Below, in pieces: positions 33,550-41,090 of a DNA stretch of 64,000 nt. Each line of letters starts with the position of its first letter. Positions within the stretch are counted from its first letter, which is position 1. The notes beneath the pieces are model-generated. The model searched no databases, was not told the DNA's origin, and was given only the letters and a program-made list of their open reading frames with translations. This DNA comes from Scatomonas sp963928055 (GTDB taxonomy: Bacteria > Bacillota > Clostridia > Lachnospirales > Lachnospiraceae): positions 1,426,001-1,490,000 of the forward strand of contig CAWVDN010000001.1 of assembly GCA_963928055.1 (NCBI GenBank), given 5' to 3'. The translations under genes and the position numbers were made by a program.

Positions 33550-35298
33550 TTATCTGATGCAGCCTGCAAGTTCTGTAAAGATCACGCCCAGGGCGTAAGC
33601 GCCTGCATCCGGATAACCGATACTTCTCTCTCCTACGGTGCCGGCTCTTCCCATGCGGGCTACGATGGTCTTGGTGCTGTCAGCGCCTTCCACGGCAGCC
33701 TTGGCTCCAGCCTCGAAGAGTTCCTTCCAGGATTTTCCTGCAGGATTTTCCCATGCCCGGGCACAGGGGATCCAGGCATCCATCAGGGTCTTGTCGCCGA
33801 TATCCGCGCCACGGCCGAAGGATCTCTCTCCTGTCTTCTGGATTCCTACGGTCACTGCGTGAAGGATCTCCGCGAACTCTTCCGCGGTCACTTCCTTCTT
33901 ATCGCCTGCGCAGCGTCCTGCCGCGCGGAAAGCAGATCCCCAGATGGGGCCGGAAGCTCCGCCGCAGTGCTCCATAATGATCATCGAGCAGGCCTGCAGG
34001 AAGTCGCCGATGGAGGACACATGCTCGGAAAGCAGTTCCTTCCACTCTCTCTTCAGCTGCTTGAAGCCCTTGGCGACACTCATGCCGAAGTCGCCGTCTC
34101 CTGCGTGGGAATCCAGCTCGCAGAAGGGAACTTCGTTCTTGATGATCACTTCGCTCATCTTATCCACCAGGAACATCACATTGTCCAGGGTGATCTTGTC
34201 GCCCTTGATCTCGGCGCTTCCGGTAGCGGCATCGATGGCAAAATCATCGGTCTCGCCTGCCTGGATGGCCTTGGGGATCTCCGGGCATACCAGTTCTTCC
34301 GGTTTGCCTGCCACGGAGAAGGCCGGAGTCTTGCTGACGCTGTCCACATAGCCCTCCAGCTCCTCATCCATCTTCATGAGGCTTAAGGAAGCTCCCGCCA
34401 TATCGATACTGGTCATATAGTTTCCGACAAAGATCCGATGGATGGCAATGCCGCGTTTCTTCAGAACGTCTACGACAGAATTATTGAACAGGTACAGCTC
34501 CTGCAGAGGAGTGGCGCCAAAACCGTTCACCAGGACCGTAACCTTCATGCCCTCGGTAGAATCCCACTCTTTCAGCAGGTCGTCCACCATGCGCTCTGCC
34601 AGTGTGTCGGCGGTAGCAACGGCCTCTCTCTGGATTCCGGGCTCGCCGTGGATCCCTACGCCGTACTCCATCTCACCCTCGCCGATATCGAAGGTAGGCG
34701 TTCCCTTGGCGGGAACCGTACAGGAAGTAAGGGCAAATCCGATGGAGCGGACGCTGGCTGCGGCATGCTCCGCGGCTTTCTTTACTTCCGCCAGGCCAAG
34801 ACCCTTCTCGGCGGCTGCTCCGGCCACTTTGTGTACCAGAACCGTTCCGGCGACGCCTCGTCTTCCAACGGTATACAGACTGTCCTTAACGGCTACGTCG
34901 TCGTCTACCTTTACGTAGTCCACATCGATGCCGTCTTCCTGGGCCATGTAAGCGGCATTCTTAAAGTTCATCACATCGCCGCTGTAGTTTTTGATGATCA
35001 GCAGAGTTCCCTTGTTTCCCGCGGTGCTCTTGATGGCCTGATAGACCTGGACCTGGGAAGGGGAAGCGAACACATCGCCGCATACGGCCGCGTCCAGCAT
35101 ACCGATTCCCACAAATCCGGCGTGGGCAGGCTCGTGGCCGCTTCCGCCGCCGCTGATCAGGGTAACCTTATCCGGATTCATGTGTTTTCTCTTGATCACT
35201 TTATATCTGGGCAGAAGCTCCAGCTCCGGATGTGCCATCACAATGCCGCGGCACATTTCCATAACTACGGATTCCGGAGTGTTAATAATTTTTTTCAT
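33550..35298 (-). CDS. ATP-dependent dihydroxyacetone kinase, fused DhaK-DhaL
   Basis: 582 residues. The N-terminal DhaK domain has LISGGGSGHEPAHAGFVG and the substrate-binding His in GVGIHGEPG. The C-terminal DhaL domain (from about 380) has DSHAGDGDFGMS for Mg-ATP and SGPIWGSAFRAAG. The fused form is the ATP-using type known from Citrobacter, unlike the PTS-dependent split type. It phosphorylates dihydroxyacetone to the glycolytic intermediate DHAP. It follows the glycerol dehydrogenase gene by 93 bases on the same strand, giving a two-step glycerol route that can consume the glycerol released from sulfoquinovosyl glycerol. Confidence 0.93.
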   Translation of the reverse strand: MKKIINTPESVVMEMCRGIVMAHPELELLPRYKVIKRKHMNPDKVTLISGGGSGHEPAHAGFVGIGMLDAAVCGDVFASPSQVQVYQAIKSTAGNKGTLLIIKNYSGDVMNFKNAAYMAQEDGIDVDYVKVDDDVAVKDSLYTVGRRGVAGTVLVHKVAGAAAEKGLGLAEVKKAAEHAAASVRSIGFALTSCTVPAKGTPTFDIGEGEMEYGVGIHGEPGIQREAVATADTLAERMVDDLLKEWDSTEGMKVTVLVNGFGATPLQELYLFNNSVVDVLKKRGIAIHRIFVGNYMTSIDMAGASLSLMKMDEELEGYVDSVSKTPAFSVAGKPEELVCPEIPKAIQAGETDDFAIDAATGSAEIKGDKITLDNVMFLVDKMSEVIIKNEVPFCELDSHAGDGDFGMSVAKGFKQLKREWKELLSEHVSSIGDFLQACSMIIMEHCGGASGPIWGSAFRAAGRCAGDKKEVTAEEFAEILHAVTVGIQKTGERSFGRGADIGDKTLMDAWIPCARAWENPAGKSWKELFEAGAKAAVEGADSTKTIVARMGRAGTVGERSIGYPDAGAYALGVIFTELAGCIR

Positions 35299-35391
35299 AT
35301 CATTTATCCCCCATAATCAACCTTATTCAAATGGCGGCGGGGCCAAAAGATCTTCGGCCCCGCGACGCCCCAGACAGTACTTTCAGAATGC

Positions 35392-36528
35392 TCAGATGCA
35401 TCCGGTCTCTTTGTATTTCTTACCGATCTTGTCCGCTGCCAGGATCGCTGCGGCAGTGCTCTCTACGGTAACCGGGAAGGGCATGGCGTAGATGGACTCC
35501 TCGGGGATGCAGGCCTTCTCGGCAACTTCCATCAGCTGCTCATGGGACAGCTCCGTAACGCCGATGTCTTCCAGACATACCGGCAAGCCCAGGGATACGC
35601 AGAACTCCAGAACCTCTTCCATTTCTTCCACCGGAGCGTTCTCCAGGGCCAGCTGGCAGATGGTACCGAAGGCAACTTTCTCGCCGTGCATGTATTTGTG
35701 CGTTCCTTCCAGAACGGTCAGGCCGTCATGGATCGCGTGGGCTGCAGCCAGTCCGCCGCTCTCAAATCCGATTCCGGAAAGCAGGATATTGGTCTCGATG
35801 ATATTTTCCAGGGCCGGTGTGACCACCTTGCTTTCCGCGGCCATCTTGGCCTTCATGCCGTCTCTCAGAAGATTCTGATAGCACAGGGTCGCCATGGCAA
35901 ATGCCGCCTGGGTTCCCATGGCCTCGCCGCAGAGTCCCTCCCGGTAGCCGCAGGGAAGGCCCGCGTTTACCTTGGTAAAGGACTGCACGTTGGCTCTGGC
36001 CTCAAAGTATGTAGACAGAGCGTCGCCCATGCCGGATACCAGGAACCTTACAGGAGCCTGAGAAATTACCGTGGTATCGATCAGGATCACGCTGGGGCTC
36101 TGTTTGAAGTACGCGTAGTCGTCAAAAGCTCCGTCCTCGGTGTACAGCACTGCGGAGTGGCTGGTGGGGGCGTCGGTAGCGGCAATGGTGGGAACGATGA
36201 TCAGAGCCTCGCCCTCAGCCACGCATTTTGCGGTATCGATGGCTTTTCCGCCGCCGAGACCGATGGTGCAGTCACAGCCTTTTTCCTTGGCCAGCGCCTG
36301 CATTCTGGCTACTTCTTTTCTGGAGCACTCGCCCTTGAAATCACCCTGAACGAAGGTGATGCCGAACTTCTCAGCGGTACGGTCCAATTTATCCTTTACT
36401 CTGGCGGAATCATCCGGATGCGCGATCAGCAGCGCGGAGTTTCCAAATGTCTTTACAAAATATCCCAGATTCTCGATCTCATTTTCTCCCTGTACATACT
36501 TTGTAGGACAGATAAACGCTTTTCTCAT
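35392..36528 (-). CDS. gldA: Glycerol dehydrogenase (iron/zinc alcohol dehydrogenase family)
   Basis: 378 residues. GLGGGKAIDTAK (NAD binding), PTIAATDAPTS, and the metal-binding ESGGLAAAHAIHDGLTVLEGTHKYMHGEKVAFG stretch are characteristic of GldA. It oxidises glycerol to dihydroxyacetone with NAD, or the reverse. ATG 36528 follows AGAGAGGAATCG; the frame start at 36558 lacks a site. It forms a unit with dhaKL. Sequence relatives act on other small diols, so reduction of sulfolactaldehyde cannot be excluded. Confidence 0.9.
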   Translation of the reverse strand: MRKAFICPTKYVQGENEIENLGYFVKTFGNSALLIAHPDDSARVKDKLDRTAEKFGITFVQGDFKGECSRKEVARMQALAKEKGCDCTIGLGGGKAIDTAKCVAEGEALIIVPTIAATDAPTSHSAVLYTEDGAFDDYAYFKQSPSVILIDTTVISQAPVRFLVSGMGDALSTYFEARANVQSFTKVNAGLPCGYREGLCGEAMGTQAAFAMATLCYQNLLRDGMKAKMAAESKVVTPALENIIETNILLSGIGFESGGLAAAHAIHDGLTVLEGTHKYMHGEKVAFGTICQLALENAPVEEMEEVLEFCVSLGLPVCLEDIGVTELSHEQLMEVAEKACIPEESIYAMPFPVTVESTAAAILAADKIGKKYKETGCI

Positions 36529-36666
36529 TTTTCGATTCCTCTCTTTCTCATTTTTCAAAGCCGGCTTTTTATGGTAACCTTATCTTAGCACGGCGGAAGC
36601 CGGATTACATTGGAAGACGATGACGGAAAATTTCAAATTGGAATCGTACTTTTTTTACCTCACAGA

Positions 36667-36686
36667 TCATAATCGTACAATTATGA
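36667..36686. promoter_or_regulatory. Inverted repeat upstream of gldA
   Basis: TCATAAT (36667-36673) and ATTATGA (36680-36686) form a perfect repeat around a 6-base centre, about 140 bases upstream of gldA. The gldA promoter itself looks weak. This suits activator control, with the neighbouring PocR-AraC protein as the candidate. The rest of the 290-base gap shows nothing else except the regulator's terminator. Confidence 0.45.
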
Positions 36687-36717
36687 CCTTTTTTCTCTCT
36701 AAATAACACAAAGAAAA

Positions 36718-36793
36718 GCTGCCCGGGACAGATTCCTTTATCAAATATGCTTAAACGCATTCTTTCCATAAAAAGGAATCTGCTCCGGACAGC
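36718..36793 (-). terminator. Long hairpin terminator after the PocR-AraC regulator
   Basis: An arm including CAGATTCCTTT (about 36729-36739) pairs with AAAGGAATCTG, with CCGG/CCGG and GCTG/CAGC at the base. On the minus strand it is followed by TTTTCTTTG. It separates the regulator from gldA. Confidence 0.7.
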
Positions 36794-36817
36794 CTCTGAT
36801 GCTCCGCGCTCCTGTAT

Positions 36818-37762
36818 TCACTTTCTGATCTTGCAGTATTTCTTATAAACCAGAGGGGTAACCCCCACGATCCGTTTGAAGACCCGGATAAAATATCCGG
36901 CGTCGCTGTAGCCGATCTTTTCGCTGATCTCGTTGACAGAATCGTCGGTGGTTTCCAGCAGCGCCTTGGCCCAGTCGATCTTCAGCTTTGTGAGAAAAAC
37001 CGAATAGCTCTCCCCCACCTCTTTGGAAAACAGCCTGCTCATGTAACCGGTACTGACATGGCAATAGTCTGCCATCTGCTTCAGGGACGGATTTTCGTAC
37101 TTATTATTATGTATGTATTCAAATACCTTTTTGATGATCTCGCTGTTGGAGTGATATTCCGCGCCCGGCCGCTCCTGCTGCTCTTCCCGGCGCTCCTCCT
37201 GCCGGTCGTCCTCCAGGATGGTCTCATAGATAGACAGGGCCTCCTCTTTTCGGGCGGTCTCCGCGCACATATAGTTGCAGAGATAATACAGCATATTGGC
37301 GATGACCTTGATCCTGCCGTAGGACAGCGCCGGAAGCGCCTGGTAGCTTTCCATCAGTTCTTCCTTCTTCGCGTCCACGTATCGGGGATTTCCGGGATTC
37401 AGCAGCTGCTCCAGCTCCTCCCCGCCTTCCCGAAGGCGCACCTGCCCCGCCAGGATCGCCCCGGCATACTGGTTATCCACAATGATGGGGATCGCCATAT
37501 CTACAATCGAAAAATAGCATTTATAAATAAAGGGGCTGTTGTTTTTCATGGCTTCAAAACCGCCCCGGGAGTCGCACTTCTGACAATAGCCGTTCAACTG
37601 CGGATCCTGACGGATCTTCTGGCAGAACTCATGGCAGCCGCTGTGCTTTGTCACCGGCACTCCTTTGTAATCCGCGATGAGGATCGCCATCTTCGTCACA
37701 TCCGCCAGGGAATCCTGCAGCTGCTCCCATCGCTCCAGATTAAATATTTTGCCAAGTTCCAT
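36818..37762 (-). CDS. AraC-family regulator with N-terminal PocR sensor domain
   Basis: 314 residues. Residues about 5-160 form a PocR domain: HEFCQKIRQDPQLNGYCQKCD with its conserved cysteines, and FSIVDMAIPIIVDNQYAGAILAGQV. Two AraC helix-turn-helices close the protein (SLKQMADYCHVSTGYMSRLF, DSVNEISEKIGYSDAGYFIRVFK). PocR-type sensors control use of propanediol and glycerol in enterics and clostridia. Placed directly upstream of gldA-dhaKL on the same strand, it probably activates them in response to a small polyol such as glycerol, or to a C3 sulfonate. ATG 37762 follows GGAGGAAAGAG and replaces the unsupported frame start at 37852. Confidence 0.88.
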   Translation of the reverse strand: MELGKIFNLERWEQLQDSLADVTKMAILIADYKGVPVTKHSGCHEFCQKIRQDPQLNGYCQKCDSRGGFEAMKNNSPFIYKCYFSIVDMAIPIIVDNQYAGAILAGQVRLREGGEELEQLLNPGNPRYVDAKKEELMESYQALPALSYGRIKVIANMLYYLCNYMCAETARKEEALSIYETILEDDRQEERREEQQERPGAEYHSNSEIIKKVFEYIHNNKYENPSLKQMADYCHVSTGYMSRLFSKEVGESYSVFLTKLKIDWAKALLETTDDSVNEISEKIGYSDAGYFIRVFKRIVGVTPLVYKKYCKIRK

Positions 37763-37952
37763 TCTCTTTCCTCCACCATCCGGTTCCGCATACGCGCAGA
37801 CCGCGAAGACGGAACTTATGTCCATCTTATTCATTTGCCGAAAAATTGTCAAGAGAGGAAAAGGATTCTTTCATCCGGCTTCTTCTTCCTCCAGGATACC
37901 AAAAAGCGCGCGGGTTTCGTATGTTTTCTTACAGGTTATCTATGCTTTCTTT

Positions 37953-38807
37953 CTATTTTTTCCATTCCGTCGGAAGGGAATGGTAATACTTTTTGTACTG
38001 CTTATAAAAATTCGACATATTGTGAAAGCCGCAGGAAACCGCGATGTCCAGGATATTGTCGCGGCTGGTTTCCATCGCCTCCCTGACAGCCTCCAGGCGA
38101 AGGCGTGTTACGTATTCGGTAAATTTCTCGCCGAAAACCTCGTGAAAGCTGGAGGAAAAATAGCTGGGGCTCATGCAGGATGCCGAGGCCGCCTTCGCCA
38201 GGGAAATTTCCTCTCTGAAATGGCCATTCACATAATCTAAAGCCAGCTTCAGGTTATCCGCTTTTTTTAACGCCAGCTTCCGCGATCCTCCCAGGTCCGG
38301 AGAAACAAAATGCCGGACCAGCAAAGCCAGGATATGAAAACAGTAGGATTTCAGCATCAGCCTGCGGCATAAATTCTCCGCCCGCCATTCCTTGTACGCG
38401 TCCAGCATCAGGCTCTTTACCGCCAGGGTATGTTTTTCTTCCGCTGAAAGCTTACTCTGAAAGGCCGCTGCCTGCCCGCCGAAAACCCTCTGCCACTCTT
38501 CCCCTGCCGAATCCTCCGCGGATCCTAACAGGCGTTCCGAAAACGTCAGCACCAGAAGTTCTACATCCTTTTCCATTTTCCATCCATGTACTTCCCCCGC
38601 GTTAAAAACCGCGATATCCCCCTCCGCCATAGAGTATTGCCGGCCGCTGACCATACAGAGCGCTTTCCCTGACAGCACACAGGATATCTCGTAAAAATCA
38701 TGCCAGTGAAAATGTTCCCGGGACGGATGCTGACGTCCCATCCAGACACGGTTCATGTGCATAGGAAGCTGGGGATCCAGAGAATACGTATCATTCACCG
38801 CCCGCAT
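37953..38807 (-). CDS. AraC-family regulator with cupin sensor domain
   Basis: 284 residues. An N-terminal cupin-like arm (HFHWHDFYEISCVLSGKAL, AVFNAGEVHGW) is followed by two AraC helix-turn-helices (ISLAKAASASCMSPSYFSSSFHEVFG, NILDIAVSCGFHNMSNFYKQYKKY). Such proteins sense sugars or glycosides. ATG 38807 follows AAAGGAGAAATTCTGT; the longer frame to 39116 reads through repeat element B and is rejected. Its promoter (extended -10 at 38845-38853) lies inside that element. The target is unknown; the sulfoquinovose genes 2-20 kb away are one possibility. Confidence 0.87.
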   Translation of the reverse strand: MRAVNDTYSLDPQLPMHMNRVWMGRQHPSREHFHWHDFYEISCVLSGKALCMVSGRQYSMAEGDIAVFNAGEVHGWKMEKDVELLVLTFSERLLGSAEDSAGEEWQRVFGGQAAAFQSKLSAEEKHTLAVKSLMLDAYKEWRAENLCRRLMLKSYCFHILALLVRHFVSPDLGGSRKLALKKADNLKLALDYVNGHFREEISLAKAASASCMSPSYFSSSFHEVFGEKFTEYVTRLRLEAVREAMETSRDNILDIAVSCGFHNMSNFYKQYKKYYHSLPTEWKK

Positions 38808-38831
38808 ACAGAATTTCTCCTTTCGATCGCT

Positions 38832-39005
38832 CGTATGTGCAATCATTATACCACGGGCGCAGGAAAGGAAGCGACGCCGCAGGCGGCATTTACTTTCCAA
38901 GCCGTGGCTTTCCGGTATAATCTCCGCTCCGCGGAGCAGCCCGGGTACCCGGGCTGGATTGCACGTATGTGCAATCATTATACCACGGGCACAGGAAAGG
39001 AAGCG
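38832..39005 (-). repeat. Element B: duplicated extended -10 promoter with consecutive hairpins
   Basis: Two 42-bp direct repeats (38832-38873 and 38964-39005), one mismatch apart, each read on the minus strand as TGGTATAATGATTGCACATACG after GGAAAGGAAG-complement sequence. Between them, on the minus strand, come ATTGCAC-ATAC-GTGCAAT, the perfect palindrome AGCCCGGGTACCCGGGCT, a CTCCGC/GCGGAG-type stem, AAGCC-AC-GGCTT and GCCGC-CT-GCGGC. A region of about 55 bp is identical to 62720-62774 on the plus strand. The proximal -10 drives the cupin-AraC gene. The rest of the gap up to the tRNA (39006-39158) shows only the tRNA promoter. Confidence 0.8.
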
Positions 39006-39097
39006 GTACATTTTTCCGCAGTTTTCCCCTGCCGGGTTGCTCTTGCTCCCTGACGGGCGAAAAAATAAATTTTTGTTGAAATTTTTGTAAAAAAAGC

Positions 39098-39126
39098 TTG
39101 ATTTTTTATTTTTCATCGATTATAAT
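39098..39126 (+). promoter_or_regulatory. Promoter of tRNA-Lys
   Basis: TTGATT (39098-39103), a 17-base AT-rich spacer and a perfect TATAAT (39121-39126), 32 bases before the tRNA. Confidence 0.8.
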
Positions 39127-39158
39127 AATTTTTGCGTTACGAAAAACGGTAACCGCGA

Positions 39159-39231
39159 GCGCCTTTAGCTCAGTTGGTAGAGCAGTAGACTCTTAATCTA
39201 TTTGTCCAGGGTTCGAGTCCCTGAAGGCGCA
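39159..39231 (+). tRNA. tRNA-Lys (anticodon CTT)
   Basis: A complete cloverleaf: acceptor GCGCCTT with AAGGCGC, D arm GCTC-AGTTGGTA-GAGC, anticodon stem GTAGA/TCTAT around loop CTCTTAA (anticodon CTT), variable TTGTC, T arm CAGGG-TTCGAGT-CCCTG, discriminator A. The CCA end is not encoded. Confidence 0.95.
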
Positions 39232-39239
39232 CTGAAAAG

Positions 39240-39284
39240 CACTGTTTTTGCAGACATAAGAGCTGCGGGGACGGTGTTTTTTTT
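39240..39284 (+). terminator. Terminator after tRNA-Lys
   Basis: CACTGTTTTTGCAG pairs with CTGCGGGGACGGTG with several G-U pairs, followed by a run of eight T (from about 39276). Confidence 0.8.
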
Positions 39285-39341
39285 GTGCGCGGATCCGCCT
39301 TTTCCTGCTTTCCTTAAGATTTTCTGAGCTTTCCCCTTTCC

Positions 39342-39405
39342 CTTTCTTAAACTTTCTTAAGCCTTTCTTGCCCGTATTGATTCCGCCTTTCCCTCGTGCT
39401 ATACC
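39342..39405 (+). promoter_or_regulatory. Promoter of the ABC exporter operon with tandem activator sites
   Basis: Two adjacent 10-bp direct repeats, CTTTCTTAAA (39342-39351) and CTTTCTTAAG (39352-39361), lie 15 bases upstream of TTGATT (39377-39382) - 17 bases - TATACC (39400-39405). A weaker CTTTCCTTAAG occurs near 39309. Tandem direct repeats one helical turn apart are the usual pattern for OmpR-type response regulators. Confidence 0.6.
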
Positions 39406-39438
39406 AGAATCATCAAGCACGCGAAAGGAAGGAATTTC

Positions 39439-40101
39439 ATGAAAAAACTGAAACGATGGAACAGAGGGCTGATGGCCGCCGCCGTTCTTATCCTGGGCGT
39501 CATCGTCTTCCAGACGGTGGATCAGGCCCGTTTTCGATCAGCCATTCCCGGCATCAGCGACGCGATCCGGGAATATGACGCTCAGGCCACGGAAGCCCTG
39601 GACCGCGGTCCGGAACAGAAGGAAGGCTCCGCGTTCCTGAAAACGGTGGAACAGTTCTGGGCGGAACCGGAAACCGTTTCCCAGGCTATGCGCTACTATG
39701 ATACCCCTTCTTCTTTTTACAAGTACCTGGAGGATGACTACATATTCCTCCCTCTGTCCTGCCGGGAGACCCTCCAGAGCTGCAGGATCCGCAAAAACGG
39801 GCCAGGCAGCTGTATCGCGGAACTGGTGGTGGACAGCACCGTCTGGCTGGATCAGTACGGTTCCTATCTCTCCCCCTTCGGCGTAGGTTACGCCTACGAT
39901 GAAACCGCGGAGGACTACAGCCTGGAAACGGAAACTCCGGAATCCGTCCGGAATGGCAGTCAGGCCGTAAAGCTATCCTGCCAGCTGAATGTTTTTCTGC
40001 AGCTTTCCGAGAAGGACGGCTCCTGGAAAATCAATTACAGCCAGATGTATGCCATGTCCTCCTCCTCTGAACTTGTAGATATCCAGGAGGTGCCCGTATG
40101 A
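39439..40101 (+). CDS. Signal-anchored extracytoplasmic protein linked to an ABC exporter
   Basis: 220 residues with a positively charged start (MKKLKRWNRG) and one hydrophobic segment (about 11-26), then a soluble outside domain of about 190 residues. The repeated SxYLSPFGVGYAYDE and SEKDGSWKINYSQMY stretches look like a beta-rich fold of the kind seen in accessory or sensor proteins. I do not recognise the family. Its stop overlaps the ATPase start (ATGA), so it belongs with the exporter. It may present or sense the substrate. Confidence 0.75.
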   Translation: MKKLKRWNRGLMAAAVLILGVIVFQTVDQARFRSAIPGISDAIREYDAQATEALDRGPEQKEGSAFLKTVEQFWAEPETVSQAMRYYDTPSSFYKYLEDDYIFLPLSCRETLQSCRIRKNGPGSCIAELVVDSTVWLDQYGSYLSPFGVGYAYDETAEDYSLETETPESVRNGSQAVKLSCQLNVFLQLSEKDGSWKINYSQMYAMSSSSELVDIQEVPV

Positions 40102-41090
40102 ATCCGAACATGACAAAAACGCCGGCTCTGGTGATCCGGCATCTGAACAAGACCATTGGAAAACGTCCTATTTTAAAAGATGTCAGCCTGGAATGCCTCC
40201 CGGGAGAAGTCTTCGGCTTCCTGGGGCCCAACGGGGCGGGAAAGACCACCACCATCCGGCTGATCTGCGGACTGATCCGGGAGGATTCCGGGGAGATCGA
40301 GATCTGCGGGACCAACCTGCGGAAAAACTTTGAAAAAGCCATGTCCTGCGTGGGGGCCATCGTGGAAAACCCCGAGCATTACCGGCACCTGACCGGCTGG
40401 CAGAATCTGCAGCTTTACCGGAATATGCGGCCCGGCATCACGGAAGAACGCATGAAAGAGGTGGTGACCCTTGTAGGCCTAGAAAACCGTATCCACGAAC
40501 AGGTGCGGCGGTACTCTCTGGGCATGCGCCAGCGGCTGGGGGTGGCCCAGGCGCTTCTCCACAACCCGAAGCTGCTGATCCTGGACGAGCCCACCAACGG
40601 GTTAGATCCCGCCGGCATCCGGCAGCTGCGGGATATCCTGAAAAAAACCGCCCATGAGGAGGGCACGGCGGTCCTGGTCTCCTCCCACCTGATGTCCGAG
40701 ATGGAGCTGATGTGCGACCGGGTGGGGCTGATCGTAAACGGGGAGATCCGGGAAATAAAGCCCATAGACAGCCTGATCCAGGAGGCTTATGACGGCAGCG
40801 CGGTTTTCCTTTATCAGGTGGACCGGGCGGAAGAGGCCGCGGGCCTGCTCCGGGAGCGGTACCCCGGGCTTTCCGTAAAACTGCTGACAGAGCGGGAATT
40901 CCAGGTGCGCCTGAAATCTCCGGCTGCCGCTTCCCCGGCGGATCTGTCCTTCCGGAAAGAGCTCTCCGGTTTTAACCGGCTGCTGATGGAAGCCGGCATG
41001 GAATTATATACGGTTTCCGAAACCCAGGACCATACCCTGGAAGACGCGTTCATCCGCCTGACGGACGAAGGAGGTGATCAAATTGTTTAA
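40098..41090 (+). CDS. ABC transporter ATPase (BcrA/CcmA type)
   Basis: 330 residues. Walker A GPNGAGKTT, signature YSLGMRQRLGVAQ, Walker B LLILDEPTNGLDPAG and the H-loop VSSHLMSEME are followed by the C-terminal extension of about 100 residues common in BcrA-like exporters. With the following permease it probably exports an antimicrobial peptide or lipid-like compound. Coupled to the preceding gene by ATGA and overlapping the next by 8 bases. Confidence 0.92.
   Translation: MNPNMTKTPALVIRHLNKTIGKRPILKDVSLECLPGEVFGFLGPNGAGKTTTIRLICGLIREDSGEIEICGTNLRKNFEKAMSCVGAIVENPEHYRHLTGWQNLQLYRNMRPGITEERMKEVVTLVGLENRIHEQVRRYSLGMRQRLGVAQALLHNPKLLILDEPTNGLDPAGIRQLRDILKKTAHEEGTAVLVSSHLMSEMELMCDRVGLIVNGEIREIKPIDSLIQEAYDGSAVFLYQVDRAEEAAGLLRERYPGLSVKLLTEREFQVRLKSPAAASPADLSFRKELSGFNRLLMEAGMELYTVSETQDHTLEDAFIRLTDEGGDQIV

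Noticed and set aside
38808..39116. N-terminal extension of the cupin-AraC protein up to 39116
   Set aside because: The extension translates the duplicated promoter element twice and lacks a ribosome binding site. ATG 38807 has a good site and gives normal length.
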